NCBI GenBank assembly: GCA_028023455.1
Contig: JAQFVV010000002.1
Coordinates: 33,179,725 to 33,243,724 of the forward strand
DNA from: Epiperipatus broadwayi
Lineage: Eukaryota; Onychophora; Udeonychophora; Euonychophora; Peripatidae
DNA: 64,000 nucleotides
Reading direction: 5' to 3'
Shown here: piece after piece, positions 10,959 through 22,959 of the stretch
How positions within the stretch are numbered: the first letter of the stretch is position 1
How the letters are laid out: each line of letters begins with the position of its first letter
The notes under the pieces: model-generated
Database searches by the model: none
Told to the model about the DNA's origin: nothing
Seen by the model: the letters and a program-made list of their open reading frames with translations, nothing else
Position numbers and translations under genes: made by a program

Positions 10959-12575
10959 CAGTGTTTCCCAACCTGTGGTACGTGAGTTGCTGGTTGGTGG
11001 TACACGAAAAATAATCAATAATGGCGGACATAAAAAAAAAATTAAATCATAAAAATATAGAAACGTTTTTTCCTATAATTCATAAAAATTATTTTAATTA
11101 ATAATAATATACAGTAAAGTTGTTTATATGTACAGTCGATAACGATCTTTAATATTAATGATAAAATTGAAAGTATGATTAAGAAATTAGATTTTTAAAA
11201 CAGTAATGTATATAAGTATCAAAAACAATCAACTGGAAGTATTCGAAACTCTACACATTTTTTTGTTTGAAAATAAGGTTAGTCTGTTTCAAGATATATG
11301 AGAAAATATAATAGCACATTTAACAGGATTAAAAACGTCGGTTTTTCATGAAATATTTTCCAAAACCCGAAAACACAAATGATAATTGGATTTCAAACCC
11401 CTTCTATCCAGAAAATTTAGAAAAAGCTACATCATTATCAATAAAGGATAAAGAAAATTTAATAGAATTATCATGTGACAGAACTTTACAAGTAGAATTC
11501 AAACAACACAATCTAATTAATTTTTGGTTAAACATTAAAGAATATGAACAACTTTCTGAGAAAGCTCTTAAATTATTATTATCGTTTACTAGTACAGAAT
11601 TAATAATAGGAAGAGGTTTTTCTTCATATATTTTTTTAAAAAATAAGTATCGAAACAGATTGAATGCAGCTGTAGACTTAAGGGTATACATCACATCTTT
11701 TGAACCAAATTTCAAAAAATTATGTTGTTCGAAACAAGCACAAAGATCTCATTAAATTTATTTTATAAACATATTTGATTATGATAAGAAATTATATTAA
11801 TTGGTTTTTTATAATTTTGTGTTTTTATTAAAACCATTTATTAGTTAGTAAACGAAATCATGACAAAATAGTAGATAAAGAATGAGTCGGATCAAGGCAA
11901 ATCAATCTAAATTATTTAATTTGAAAGAATGTATCAGAAAAGGATCATACCCAGAAATTAGACTCATTAATTCTTGATCATCTATTGTGGATTACTAGAT
12001 GTAAGCTAGTATTTAATCATCAAAATTTTAATCCTATTAACTTCATGCTGAACAATATAAAGAAAACAAGAACAAGAGATAGCCTGATAACCCCTGAGGT
12101 TATTTTTACCATGACTTGGGACATGCTGGATTTATCCTTTCCATGGCCCACCCAATAAGATGCTCCGAAAAAGAGAAAACGACTTAAATTCGGGAAAACC
12201 AAATGAAGGCATGAGAAAACACTTTGAACAAAATATGTACCAAATAACCTTTAATGTAATAATGTAATCTTTAATAAATTATTTTGGAAAAAATATAAAA
12301 CTTTGAACAAACACATACATATAAATATGTTACAGTGCGTTTATAATTTCAGTGAGTTTATAATCTGGCATGACGTTTAGGCGTGTTTAAATGTAATTTG
12401 TCTCATTATGAGATGTGAAAACATACATGGTCACCCTATAATATTTATAATGCAAATAAAATAACACACTCACAATAACAAATTTCACGAAATACAATCA
12501 TTTTTACGAAGTGGTACGATTTAGTGTAATGTACTACCAAGTGGTACGCGAGCCAAAAAAGGTTGGGAAACACTG
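10959..12575 (+). mobile_element. hAT transposon relic with TIRs and perfect 8-bp TSD
   Basis: The left end CAGTGTTTCCCAACC is matched on the other strand at the right end by CAGTGTTTCCCAACC, followed by related subterminal sequence with GTACG repeats. The element is flanked by an exact 8-bp direct repeat, ATTTAAAT, at 10951-10958 and 12576-12583. It is 1617 bp long and keeps only the 3' part of its transposase gene (11348-11755), so it is internally deleted and non-autonomous. Confidence 0.9.
11348..11755 (+). pseudogene. hAT transposase C-terminal fragment (ZBED5/SCAND3-like)
   Basis: This 135-codon open frame resembles the C-terminal end of ZBED5/SCAND3-type hAT transposases. It has an acidic-aromatic start, LSCDRTLQVEFKQ, then NFWLNIKEYEQLSEKALKLL, a degenerate GFSS motif in the place of the usual ESGFS, the KYRNRL motif of the dimerisation domain, and a terminal SKQAQRSH. 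The BED domain and the catalytic core are absent. It lies inside the 10959-12575 element. The frame is still open, which suggests a moderately young copy, but on its own it cannot encode a working transposase. Confidence 0.75.
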
Positions 12576-12798
12576 ATTTAAATAATACATTAGCAATTTA
12601 AAAGTATTGCAGTTTGTAATGTTATAATTGACTATTTATTAGTCTTCATTACATGGACATGTTTATTTCATGTTTAAAGAGGTTTATTTAAACTTCATTG
12701 TATCAATATTTCACACTCTGTAGTCAAGTTGCAATCTTTAAGTGTCCATATATATTCATTGGACCATTAGTAAGAGTGGATTTCCACTCTTATTATTA

Positions 12799-12890
12799 AA
12801 GGGAGAGAGGTTGCCTTGACAACAGTGAGAAATATTGATTACTATCTATGTTAGCATGTTTAAGTGATGACTGGTTTCTAAAGGTTTTAT
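12799..12890. repeat. ~91-bp direct repeat, right copy (partner 10822-10912)
   Basis: Same orientation and order of segments as 10822-10912, including GAGAAATATTGATTACTATC. See that entry for the interpretation. Confidence 0.6.
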
Positions 12891-13354
12891 ATTGAAATGG
12901 ATAAATTATAAACTATCTTTTAATTTTGCTGTTGAATGTAATGATGGAAAGAAATCATTATATAGACATGCATTGTTCTTTCATTGTTCAATCTGACAAA
13001 GGTCTGGTTTACAATATATCCAGCAATTTAAGTATGTATTGATTACATTTATGATCTTGTTATTGTATTTTAAAATTTTTCAGCACATTCTTAAATGAAA
13101 CTTTTCTAATTGCTTTATATTGCATTGACAGGATTATATTTTATTTTTTCATAGTTCTGTAACAAAGTATAGATCATATTTTTGTCTTGTATTCAGACAG
13201 CTTATTAACTTTTTATATATATTTCCTCCATTCCTACATCAATTATTTATTTTCGTCTTACTCTTTCTTTGATTATATAATAATTAAATTAGTTCTATCT
13301 ATTATAGTCATATCTCAGTTGATTCTATCACTATTTAATATATTAAACCACTAA

Positions 13355-13868
13355 AGATTACATGATCACCATTTCTTATGCTTGCTCGTAATTGTTATTA
13401 AAACAGGCAAAACTCTCCACACAGTAGTGCCACTCATTGCAAGCCAGAGTAATCAATGGATGCCAGAAGGCTTGTTCATAAAATCTCTATCTAGTGCCTA
13501 CTCATCCAATATTCCCAGACTAGTTTCTAGCTTGTGGCTTTCATCGGTGAGGAGCCTTGGATCTGAGAGCACTGCACCTAGATCTTAGGATCTAGTTTTG
13601 TAGTTAAATGGAGATAAAAGGTGGCTGGTGGGGGGTTGCCTTTGTCAGTGAGGAGCTTTGGATCTGAGAGCACTGCACCTGCAGTGCTCTCAGAAACTAG
13701 TCTGGGGATATTGGATGAGTAGGCATTAGATAGGGATTTTATGCACATGCCTTCTGGTATTCATTGATTACTCTGGTTGGCACAGGGTGGCAATACTGTA
13801 TGGAGAGTTTTGCTTTGATTATAAACAATTATGTGCTAGTATAAGATAGTGATCATGTGATGCTTAAT
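13355..13868. repeat. Repeat family A, inverted (foldback) copy
   Basis: The first half runs CACATGATCACC, TTCTTATGCTTG, CTCTCCACACAGTAG, AATCAATGGATGCC, ATCTCTATCTAGTGCC, CATCAGTGAGG-like, GAGAGCACTGCACCTAG. The second half repeats the same modules inverted, ending CATGTGATGCTTAATGG. Related copies are at 14430, 15556, 18690, 22300, 24560, 33020, 34970 and 56190. It encodes no protein I trust: the 68-codon open frame inside it recurs in some copies and is broken in others. Confidence 0.8.
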
Positions 13869-14429
13869 GGTTTAAATTGAAATTAATTATTTGTTTATTT
13901 TTAGATATAGACTCCCATTCTACTACTTGCTTATAAACATTTTTTCTTGCCTAATTTTTTTATTATTACGACTATGGTTGTTATTGATGAACTTTAATGT
14001 TATAAGGGCCGATTAAATCTTAAGATGTAGCTCATAAGTCTTAAAATGCTTGATTAGAATTTTGACAGTGATCAAGTATTATTATTTCTGCTGCTTCTTG
14101 TTCTTTTGAATGAGAATATAACATACAACCATAAAACTCTTTTTTTGTTTGGATTTATAATTTTTTATAATTATAATAATGTACATTAAGAAATGAATAA
14201 GGGTCATGTTTTTGTTATATAGTCTGTAAATGTAAAACCCTGTTTATTGTGATTTTTGCAGTCATATTATATCTTCTGTCAGCCACATATTACGGTCTTA
14301 ATAAGTAAAACTGGTCTTTCTATTAGCATTATTACTAGAATAAAGATAATTGAAATTTTAATAGCAGCTATTATGTTGGTTTTTTGATCAGCTAGAACTT
14401 ACATTTTATATGTTGCTTTGGTATTTAAT

Positions 14430-14525
14430 TACAATAAGCATCACATGATCGCCATTTCTTACCATTAATTACTCTAGCTTGCTGTGAGTAGCAATACGTA
14501 TAGTGAGTTTTGCCTGTTTTAATGT
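14430..14525. repeat. Repeat family A, short terminal copy
   Basis: It contains ATCACATGATCGCC, TTAATTACTCTAGCTTGC and a GTATAGTGAGTTTTGCC segment. These are both terminal modules of family A with the middle deleted. Confidence 0.65.
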
Positions 14526-14899
14526 GTTTAATTACGATGAATTTTTCCTCTTTTTCTTATTTTGTTTGTTGGATAACTTGGGATGTTTATAATTCATGTT
14601 ATTTAAAGCTTCATTTTGAAGAAACATTGTGAATCTTTGCATTTTCATTTAAGATCTGGAGGGAATTTTACTATCTCTTAGCCATTTTTGAAAATTAATA
14701 AAATAAGCTTTGAAATATTGAAAATAAATATTAACAAAAAGGGTAATTCTGTTAAATGTGATTTAATAGCATAATGTATAAAATGCCAACTTTTTATCGA
14801 TTGAGCAACTTTATTCATCCTAATTACCTAACACTATAATGTAATGCAAATATCGTCAATCAAATAATTAAATAAAAGACCATTAGAACCAAGTTTGAA

Positions 14900-15065
14900 T
14901 CACATATAATCACTATTCTACTATATTCAAGAATCTAACGGTCCAGGTTCGATTCCCATGCTAGTACTTTCATTGGTCAGGCCAGCACATCTGAAGAAGA
15001 CGGGAGAATAATTCCTCTCGAAACATACATATACTAACTTGTTGGATGTGTTATTACCAACAGTT
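14900..15065 (+). repeat. tRNA-like B box next to a CTGAAGA...CGAAAC motif
   Basis: The segment GGTTCGATTCCC at about 14947-14958 is an exact RNA polymerase III B-box match. About 45 bp later comes CTGAAGAAGACGGGAG, then TCTCGAAACATAC, with a hairpin between them. The second motif belongs to the same class as the foldback elements at 6483 and 31380. This looks like a tRNA-derived SINE tail or a Penelope-type terminal repeat; the boundaries are not visible. Confidence 0.45.
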
Positions 15066-15555
15066 GTATGTATTTAGAATATTTAAATGAAGTTAAATTT
15101 TTCTAAAGACATTCAGTACTCAGATGATGGAAATAGTCTAATGTAAAGATACTGTATATCAAAATTTTCATATTTTCAACAACTGCCATAAGAAATCATT
15201 TCTTTTACAAAAATTTTTATCACTATTTCTGTTTGCAATTCTTTGTTATTGACTAGAAATTTTTGATATGTCATTGTATTTTTAAAATGATCCTTTTTTT
15301 AATAAATAAGAAATAAATAAATAGCTGTACTCTTTAAAGGTGATTAATTTTAATAATCTGTTATTGATTCAGTATGCTTGTCTGTGCATTATGATGTGTA
15401 TATAAAGATCTTACTAACTTTATTTATGTATATACATGCGTACAAATAGACTTGATATATATATTTTTTTTCTAAGACAAAAAAATTTAATTTTATTAAC
15501 AATTTCTATTTTAAAAAAAGTTGTTGTAATTGCTTTCTAATTTGGACAAATTTGC

Positions 15556-16085
15556 TGCAATTAGGCACTAGATAGGGGTTTTATGCACAAGCCTTCTGGC
15601 ATCCATTGATTACTCTGGCTTGCACTGAGTGGTACTACTATATGGAGAGTTTGGTCAGCTTTAATAACATTTATGAGCAAGCATAAGAAATGGTGATCAT
15701 GTGATATTTAGTGGTTTAATACCAATCCTGCATAATAGGATAGTGGTGGCTATGGTTATTAAAGAACCTAAGACACCAAAATGCATGGGTACCGAACTGA
15801 ATTCAGACCTATATGACTATATATGCTAATGAGTTTGGATTGAAAACATTATTGTGTTTTCAATTTTATTCTCATAGTTTTGTAGTTAAGTAGAGATAAA
15901 AGGTGGCTGCTGGAGCATTGCATTAGATCCTAAGATCTAGGTGCAGTGCTCTCAGATCCAAGACTCCTCACTGACAAAAGCCACAAGGTAGATAGGGATT
16001 TTATGCACAAGCATTCTGGCATCCATTAATTACTCTGGCTTGCATTGAGTGTCACTACTATATGGAGAGTTTTGCATGTTTTAAA
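15556..16085. repeat. Repeat family A, long copy with internal module
   Basis: It starts with the inverted terminal module (GGCACTAGATAGG to CATGTGATATTTAGTGG). It continues with the internal module (AATCCTGCATAATAGGATAG, AAGACACCAAAATGCATGGG, GAATTCAGACCTATATGAC), and ends with a second terminal module from 15896 (AAAGGTGGCTGCTGGAG to GGAGAGTTTTGCATG). Confidence 0.75.
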
Positions 16086-16089
16086 TGCT

Positions 16090-17540
16090 AATACAAAAAC
16101 TTCCAAATTAAATACAATTTCTGTTAAAAGTGGGTCCAAATTTATCAATATAAAGTGTTTCTTTAATCACTTATTTTTATATTTTTTTTTTACATTCTAA
16201 ATCTTTCTAATTACATAATAGTTCTATTTCTTATTTTTAGCATGTAAATATTATTAAAAATGTATTTTAAATAATTTGTTATTTTTTTCTAAAGAAAATA
16301 AAAACTGATTTAATATGCTTTGTAAATAGGATCATTCTTTAATATAGATTAAGCAAAAAATAAAACAGACTTTCGCTTATAATTACTTCTGTAATAGTAT
16401 TATATTTTATTTTTATTTTTAACAGTTCAAATAATTTTGTAATGAATTAATAAATATAGCTATGTTAGTAAAAAAATTTTATCAAAACAATTTTTGGCTA
16501 GTACTTTAATAATATTGGTTTGTTACTATATGCATTCGTGAGTAGAAAAAGACTATTAATTTAACTGCTAACTTTTTTATCCATGGGGATCGGAATTATT
16601 GAGAGATGCTATTATATTAAGGTAGCTACGATTAGTCTTTTAGTTTATGATATAATCAAGATTTTTTGTGCTAAATTCAAGAAAGTAACCAAATTGCAGG
16701 CTTATATAAAGTCAAAAAGAACATTTGTTAGATAAATTAGTGCCTTGAATAAGAAATCAAAACAAAGAATAGTTAGAGAATTTGGGGTAAGAGTTGGACT
16801 TTCTAAGCCACTTTGCATATAGCATCACATGATGGCAATACTGTATGGAGAGTTTTGCTCTGTTTATCACTTTGCATATAATTAAATATTTGTTGCATAC
16901 ATATTCCACCATGCTCACCTAACCCATTTGCTATGATTATGAGAAGATAAAACTTCTCGAAAGCCCTCAACCAATTAATACTACAATTTGTACTTAGTTT
17001 CACCATTGCCTGCATTTTAATGCATTTAGACATATTAAGAGTATAAAGAAAAACCAAGGCAAAAGATAGTTAAGAGTATTTTTCTTTTTTCTAGTGATTA
17101 AGGCCAGATAGCACAATATATTTTTTACTCAATGGCTGTATTAGAATGGTGGAAAACAAATTAATTGTCATATTTAAAACTATATTTTTATAATTAAGAA
17201 TTGTAAAATCCATTAATAAATAAAATTGCCAATTTATATAAAAATGAGAACTGATAATAATGAAATAATATCTATTTGTTAATGAAATTGCCTAGCTTAC
17301 TTGTATTTTTATATTAATATCTAAATATTTCAAACATGCCATATTTTAAATTAGAAGACAAATGCATTAGACATCGAATTGGTTTAATGTGAATATGTAT
17401 TGTCCATGACAAGGTTGCATGTAGAATGAAACCATAATATATGGTGTATCAATATGCACTATTTCAGTTATACTCTATTCATAAAAATTAAATAGAGTAA
17501 TAAGTTTAATGAATTTTATGATGCAACTGTATAATTAATA
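16090..17540. other. Intron DNA; a short family A scrap at 16818-16865
   Basis: No gene is recognised. A scrap of repeat family A (GCATCACATGATGGCAATAC, TGGAGAGTTTTGC) lies at 16818-16865, with both terminal motifs almost abutting. The rest is AT-rich. Confidence 0.5.
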
Positions 17541-17544
17541 TCCT

Positions 17545-17680
17545 TTTTTTTACATTTTTGATTGGCCAGCAGTCTTCAGCAGAATTTTAAACTTTGTCAA
17601 AAAAAATGGTAATGAAAGGTCTGCTGAAGACTGCTGGGCATTCGAAACTGTAAGAAAAAAATTGAAAATACTTTTTTTTA
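17545..17680. repeat. Foldback element, short copy
   Basis: The left arm with GATTGGCCAGCAGTCTTCAG and the right arm with CTGCTGAAGACTGCTGGGC are inverted copies around a short A-rich centre. The right arm continues ATTCGAAACTGTAAG. It is the same family as 6483-6777 but shorter and more diverged. Confidence 0.7.
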
Positions 17681-17689
17681 TTCTTTTCA

Positions 17690-19170
17690 AATTTGATATG
17701 GAAAAATTTTGTGTAATAAAATATTTTCTGAGTGTGAAGTTAAAAGTTTTATGAAAATGTAAAAAATAATAAAGTATCTTTCTTAAGCAATGAAAAGTAA
17801 GTTATTGATTTAGTAGTAACAGGAAAAAAAAAAAACTAATTGTTCTTGTATTGTGTCAGAAAGTTTAAAGTTTGAGGGGGTTAACCAGGAAAAGTTGGGT
17901 AAGCGTAAATAAGGATGACTATATAGATTCCAAACTCAATACGGACTTAAAAACAAGAAAACAACTAGAAAGGCTATTATAGTCTCTTAATAATGAGACT
18001 ATTGTTACATTTCCATAGACAAAAAAGTTGGGCCCATTATTATTCATTTTATTTAAATAATAAAATTATGGTATAGTAAGTTTTTTATTATTATTTTTTG
18101 AGTGAACACAGCAGATACATGTGTAAAGTGGTTTCCTTCAATTTATTATTAATTACTACATTATTATTTTTTTTACATTGTAGTTACAGTATAATTTTAA
18201 TTTATATATTCATACTATACGCATAAAAAGGTACTGTACACTTGCAGTACAGTAAGCAATACATATTCAATTGTATTTAAAGCTTATTTATAGAATATAA
18301 GTTATTTTATATATATGTGAGGAGAGCTTGAGATAAAATATAGCAGTTATTGCAGCTCTCCTGTATCTAAAAATATACTGCACTCTCAGTGTGATCAAGT
18401 GAATCGGGTAACACATCGTAGGAATTCTTACGTATGCCTCTGCATATTAATGATAAAATGTAAAGTATAGTTTAACAAAGACTTATATTTAAGAAAAGAC
18501 AATACAATTTACATATAGGGAAATCTTTTAATTAAAATAGCTTTATTATTTTTATTATTATTTTAGAAATTAATAGTTGTGATTGCTATTCTAAAAATTG
18601 ACAATATATATATGGCATGTCCCGAAACTTTTTACGATAAACAGATGTTACACATTTACAGTAAGCAGCAATTATAGCCTTAGTTATTTCATAAAAATAC
18701 CAAACTCTCCATACAGTAGTTCCACCTAGCGCATCCTTTTGTAATCATCGGATTCAGGAAGGTTTGTGAAGTTAGTTATTTCATTTTTTTATGCGATAAT
18801 TTTGTGAATTTTTTGATGTTAGAATAGGGTCACTCATCTTTCAGGTCAGTCATTTGATTTACCACCATTGAACGACTTAAATTATTTGAATTTATAAGTG
18901 CACTAGGATTTGCGGTTATGTAACTGACTGGAAATTTTATGGGAACTGAGGCAAAAGTCAATCAGGGCCTAAAAAAAATAAAACTAATTGTTTCTGAAAT
19001 AATACTATAAATGCAAAGTAGTTCTATAATCAAGAGTAATAAAAAATTAATCTTTTGAAATAGACCTAAACATAACTGATAGGTGAAAAGATGTGTTCAT
19101 ACAAAAATAAATGAGGATCTTTGCTCATTTTTTTTATTAACCCTTTAATTTTTTTTTAATGCGCTTATTG
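17690..19170. other. Intron DNA; one family A scrap at 18690-18765
   Basis: No gene is recognised. A short family A segment lies near 18700-18765 (CCAAACTCTCCATACAGTAG, TTCAGGAAGGTTTGTG). The rest is AT-rich. Confidence 0.45.
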
Positions 19171-19188
19171 TTTATCATGTGATTAGTT

Positions 19189-19304
19189 TTTTTTATTTTT
19201 TTTATTAAATGTCATAGCATCGGCCGGGACGCGAACCCGCAACCCGGGCAACTGCCTGCAAGTGCAAGGCAGTCGCGCTGACCTCTCGACCACCAATGCA
19301 AGAC
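19189..19304 (-). mobile_element. tRNA-derived SINE with 15-bp TSD
   Basis: On the minus strand, 19217-19299 is an 83-nt tRNA-like sequence. The 7-bp acceptor ends, GCATTGG and CCGATGC, pair with one G-T wobble. An A-box-like TGGTCGAGAGG and a B-box-like GGGTTCGCGTCCC are present. An A-rich tail follows (T-run at 19187-19207 on the + strand). The element is flanked by an exact 15-bp direct repeat (19174-19188 and 19305-19319, starting ATCATGTG), the hallmark of LINE-driven insertion. Transcription would be by RNA polymerase III. Other copies are at 31651 and 53407. Confidence 0.85.
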
Positions 19305-19364
19305 ATCATGTGATTAGTTGCATGATTCTGTTGAATTAATAAACTGATTTTTTCATTTTCTCAA

Positions 19365-19445
19365 TTGGGATTTGATCTTGGAACCTTTACATTTGAGGTT
19401 AGACAGAGTTTTACAACTGAGTCAAGCTACTAATTTTTTCATTTT
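19365..19445 (-). repeat. Second tRNA-like SINE fragment
   Basis: On the minus strand, a GTAGCTTGACTCAGTTG segment resembles an A box and AGATCAAATCCCAATT resembles a degenerate B box, spaced as in a tRNA with a long variable arm. Its sequence differs from the SINE at 19189, so it is a separate family. There are no clear target duplications. Confidence 0.45.
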
Positions 19446-19469
19446 TACAATACTATTTAGTAATTTTGT

Positions 19470-20045
19470 GGAAGAAAACTAATCTTCACACACGTGCTTT
19501 AGAATTGATGAGCATTTGCCTATCAATAAGTGTTTTAAAAACACAGATGATCCCACCTGTGCTTAGAACTTATTCTTACTGATTGTGTCTAGATTACGGT
19601 TTGAACCTATTATGAGCCTGATTTTTAAATTGCTAAATTATTTACGCAAGTTCACTTTATATATCAAAGGAAGAAAAAGTTTCTCATGTTTAATAACCTG
19701 CAATAATGAATCTTATTCGTTTGAATATAAGTAATTAAAATATAATGATTTTATATATATTTAATATTCTGGAAGAAAACTAGTTTTCACACATGCGCTA
19801 TAGAATTTTCATCTATTTCCTCATTAATAAATGTTTTAAAAAGTGGTTCCACCTATGCTTAGAAATTATTCTTTAAATAAATCAACTTTTATTGACCGTG
19901 CTTAAATTAGGGCTTGAACTTATTATGAGCCTGATTTTTACATTAGCAAATTACTTGCACAAGTTCAGTTTATATATCACAGGGAGTTTCTCATTTATAA
20001 TTACCTACAATACTGAATCTTATTAGTTTGAATATATATAATAAT
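19470..20045. repeat. Two direct copies of a ~275-bp unit
   Basis: Unit 1 (about 19470-19740) and unit 2 (about 19768-20045) share GGAAGAAAACTA, CTTAGAA, TATTATGAGCCTGATTTTTA, AAGTTCA, and AATCTTATT(C/A)GTTTGAATATA segments in the same order and spacing, with moderate divergence. The unit carries a TTCAA-type B-box-like stretch on the minus strand. It is either a tandem duplication or two adjacent insertions of one repeat. Confidence 0.65.
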
Positions 20046-20069
20046 TAATAATATGATATATATGTGTGT

Positions 20070-20390
20070 GCATGTTAGGAGTAACAAGAAATGATCGAAA
20101 CGCAATTTATGGGTAAGAGAACAAACAGGTGTTACTGACCTCATTGAAAAAATTAAGAGACTGAAGTGGAGTTGGGCTGGACATATTGCTAGAAGAGATG
20201 ATAATAGATAGACAATTGAAATCTTAAACCAGATTCCAAGAGATTGTAAAAGACCCAGAAAGAGACCACATGTGAGATGGATGGATGAAATAAGGTGTGC
20301 AGGGATGATGTGGAAAAGAGAGACTAGAGATCAGAGAAGATGGATTGAACTTGGAGAGACTTTCATCCTGCAGATTGATCATGGCTGAAA
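20070..20390 (+). mobile_element. RTE-type LINE, 5'-truncated 3' end
   Basis: The sequence codes for the same C-terminal region as the copy at 50494: a VTRNDRNAIYG-like segment, then TGVTDLIEKIKRLKWSWAGH, an ARRDDNR segment with an early stop, PRKRPHVRWMDE, and a final WIELGETFILQ. Frameshifts and a stop are present. The 3' end has a GAT-type trinucleotide (TGTTGATGATGAAC), as is usual for RTE elements. It begins mid-gene, so it is a 5' truncation. Confidence 0.75.
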
Positions 20391-20559
20391 ATGTTGATGA
20401 TGAACATTCTTATATAATTTATTTATCATTTCAATATTTAGAGTTATATTTTTTTAATGAGATTTATTTCTTTTTTTCAAAATATTTTAGTAATTTAAAA
20501 TCAGAAAAAAAAAAAGTGCTTAATTCTAATGTTTTTTATTGGTTTTAATTTTTGTATGT

Positions 20560-21300
20560 CATTATAAACAATCTGAAAGAGAATTTACGTTTTAAATCAC
20601 TAGTTTATTTCATTACCGTAGTTTGATTTTTCTTTAATTGTATTAAATTATTTTAAATCAAATTTTGTAGATTGAAGTTTGCTGTATTGCTATCATTTTA
20701 GAGAAAAGATCTCGAAGAAAGTCGCTTCAAGGTCACAAAAAATCTTCCTAATTGGTTTGAGCATAGTAGAACTCTTTGTCTGTCAAATTGTTGAAATTAT
20801 TTTACATTGACAAAAGAAGCAACATGGTTTTTAAGTAGGTTCTTTGTTTCTTCTTGTTTTTGTTTTGTTATGAGATTAATTTAACCAGTTATTTTAATTT
20901 TGTTGTTTTTGTTAATCCTTAATTATTTTTGATAAAAAGTCAATAAGCGTTATTGTTTTAGTATCAACTATATTTGGATATATTTTTTTTTTTTTAAAAT
21001 GTTACTTTGTATCACGTTGCCATCAGTATTTTGATTTTATACACTTTAGTAAGGTTGTTTAGTTTATAATCGAACTTTAAACAATGTTAGATGAAATAGT
21101 TAATGATTTTTTTTATTATTATTAATGTTCTAAACAGTCATTTGATACTATGATCGATTTATTGGTGTTTGGATTTTATTATTGTTTTTATTTGCCCTGT
21201 GATATCAATGGAGGCCAACAAGATTATTTAAATATCTGAATGCAAGATGGTAAAAAAGACGCTACTTTGCTTTACGTCAAGATAAGAAAATAAATTACAG
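20560..21300. other. Intron DNA, no gene seen
   Basis: T-rich sequence without a recognisable exon, ORF or element boundary. It may include the untranslated part of the adjacent RTE fragments. Confidence 0.4.
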
Positions 21301-22270
21301 TGATCATTTTTAACCATTATCGGTTCACTGCTGAATGAAAGGCTCTTCAAGTTTTAATTTGTTCTCTTTGATCTACGGAATCTCTTCTTCACATTACATC
21401 AGTAAGCTTCCTTATATCATCCATATCATATGTAGTCTCTTTTTATATCTTTTCCAGTCTCTTGGATCTAATTTAAAATTTCCATTATGTCTTGCTCAGT
21501 TCAGTTTCAGTCTTTTATTTTTTTCAGTGATGTCAAGGATACATTTGATTTTTCACCCCATGTATTTCATTTTCAATCTTATCTTGTTATTCCTAATATC
21601 CATTTCTCTGTATTTCATTGAATGGTCTTAAATATCTGTATTACTTTTCTATTAAAAGCCCAGGTCGCAAATTCATAACTAAGAGCTTGTAAAATGCATC
21701 TATTAAAAGTCTTTTATTCAAATGCATAGACATATTTTCTTTTAATATTAAGTTATTTCTACAAAAAGCATTTCTTCTGTGTTTAATTCTATGAATTTCA
21801 TTTATTATGTTAGTAGTAATCTGGCCAAGGTATTTGTAGTTGATAGCCTCTTGTAATTCATAATTATCAATATTATCTTCTTTTGGAAAATTTACTGAAC
21901 ATTAGTCTTTTTAGCATTCATCTTTACTCCTTCTTTTTCACTTTCATCAGATATTTATTGCAATATTTCCTGAAGCTCTGAAAGATTATTTGCCAAAACA
22001 TTCATATCATTTGCAAAATCTAGATGACTTAAGCAGTCTCCATCTATTTATACTCCCTTAGTTTTCCATTTCAATCCCCAAAATCTCTCTTAAAGAACTG
22101 CTATGTAAAACATTTTGGAGATGTGGAGTCACCCTGTCACATATCCTTTTCAGTGTTAATCTTTTTAATATTAACATGTATAACCTAATCACTGCTGTTG
22201 CATTTTAATAAATATTCTTCAGAATATGATAGTATACCAGATCTATATTCTGTTCATTCAAAGCTTTAAT
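21300..22270 (-). mobile_element. RTE-type LINE, degenerate copy on minus strand
   Basis: Read on the minus strand from right to left, it has an RT segment around 22045-21950 in which the catalytic motif is FANDMNVLANNLSELQEILQ-like (the usual FADD is changed). Next comes YKYLGQI near 21830, then AFCRNNLILKENMSMHLNK near 21770-21710, and then the 3' end near 21305-21480 where the frames are heavily broken. The order matches the + strand copy at 57440-58235. Dead relic. Confidence 0.65.
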
Positions 22271-22299
22271 CATCATCGTTCCTGAACACAAGGTATAAC

Positions 22300-22690
22300 G
22301 GCAACTCACATTCATTGGTTCTTTCTATAACTTAAAACAGTAGTGCCGCAGATGCAGGAAGGTTTGTATATAAATCTCTATCTAGTGCCTTTATCCCCAA
22401 ACTAGTTTCTAGCTTGTGGCAATCATCATTGAGGAGCCTTGGATTTGAGAGCACTGCACCTAGATCTTATGCGACCCTCCAGAAGCCACCTTTTACCTTA
22501 TTTGCTAGTCTGCGGATATTGGATGAATATTCACTAGATAGGATTTCATGTACAAACTTTCCTGCATCCATTGATTACTCTGGCTTGCACCGAATGGCAC
22601 TACTGTATGAAGAGTTTTGCCTCTGTGTAAACATTTTGTGTAAGCATAAAGAATGATGATTATGTGATGTTTGATGATTTATATATCTGT
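22300..22690. repeat. Repeat family A, compact foldback copy
   Basis: Forward modules (GATGCAGGAAGGTTTG, AATCTCTATCTAGTGCC, GAGAGCACTGCACCTAG) are followed by inverted modules (ACTAGATAGGATTTCATG, CATTGATTACTCTGGC, GATGATTATGTGATGTTTGA). The middle module is missing. Confidence 0.7.
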
Positions 22691-22959
22691 GAGTGCCATA
22701 CTTACAACTAGGATTTGAATCCAGCTTGAGTGAATTTTTTTTCAAGACTTTGGCTCTTTTCCTCAGGTAGCTGGCTCATAACCTATTTAACTAATCATCC
22801 GATATTAGGAAGTAAGTAAGATATTTAGTAATTCTTAGACAGAGAGTAAATCAAGGATAGAAAACTGCTTCCACATTCTTTATGAGAGGTTGTTGGAGAG
22901 CTTTTGACCTACAGTGGGATATTAAAATGCCTGAATTACCTTGTTTTTAACCATTAAAC

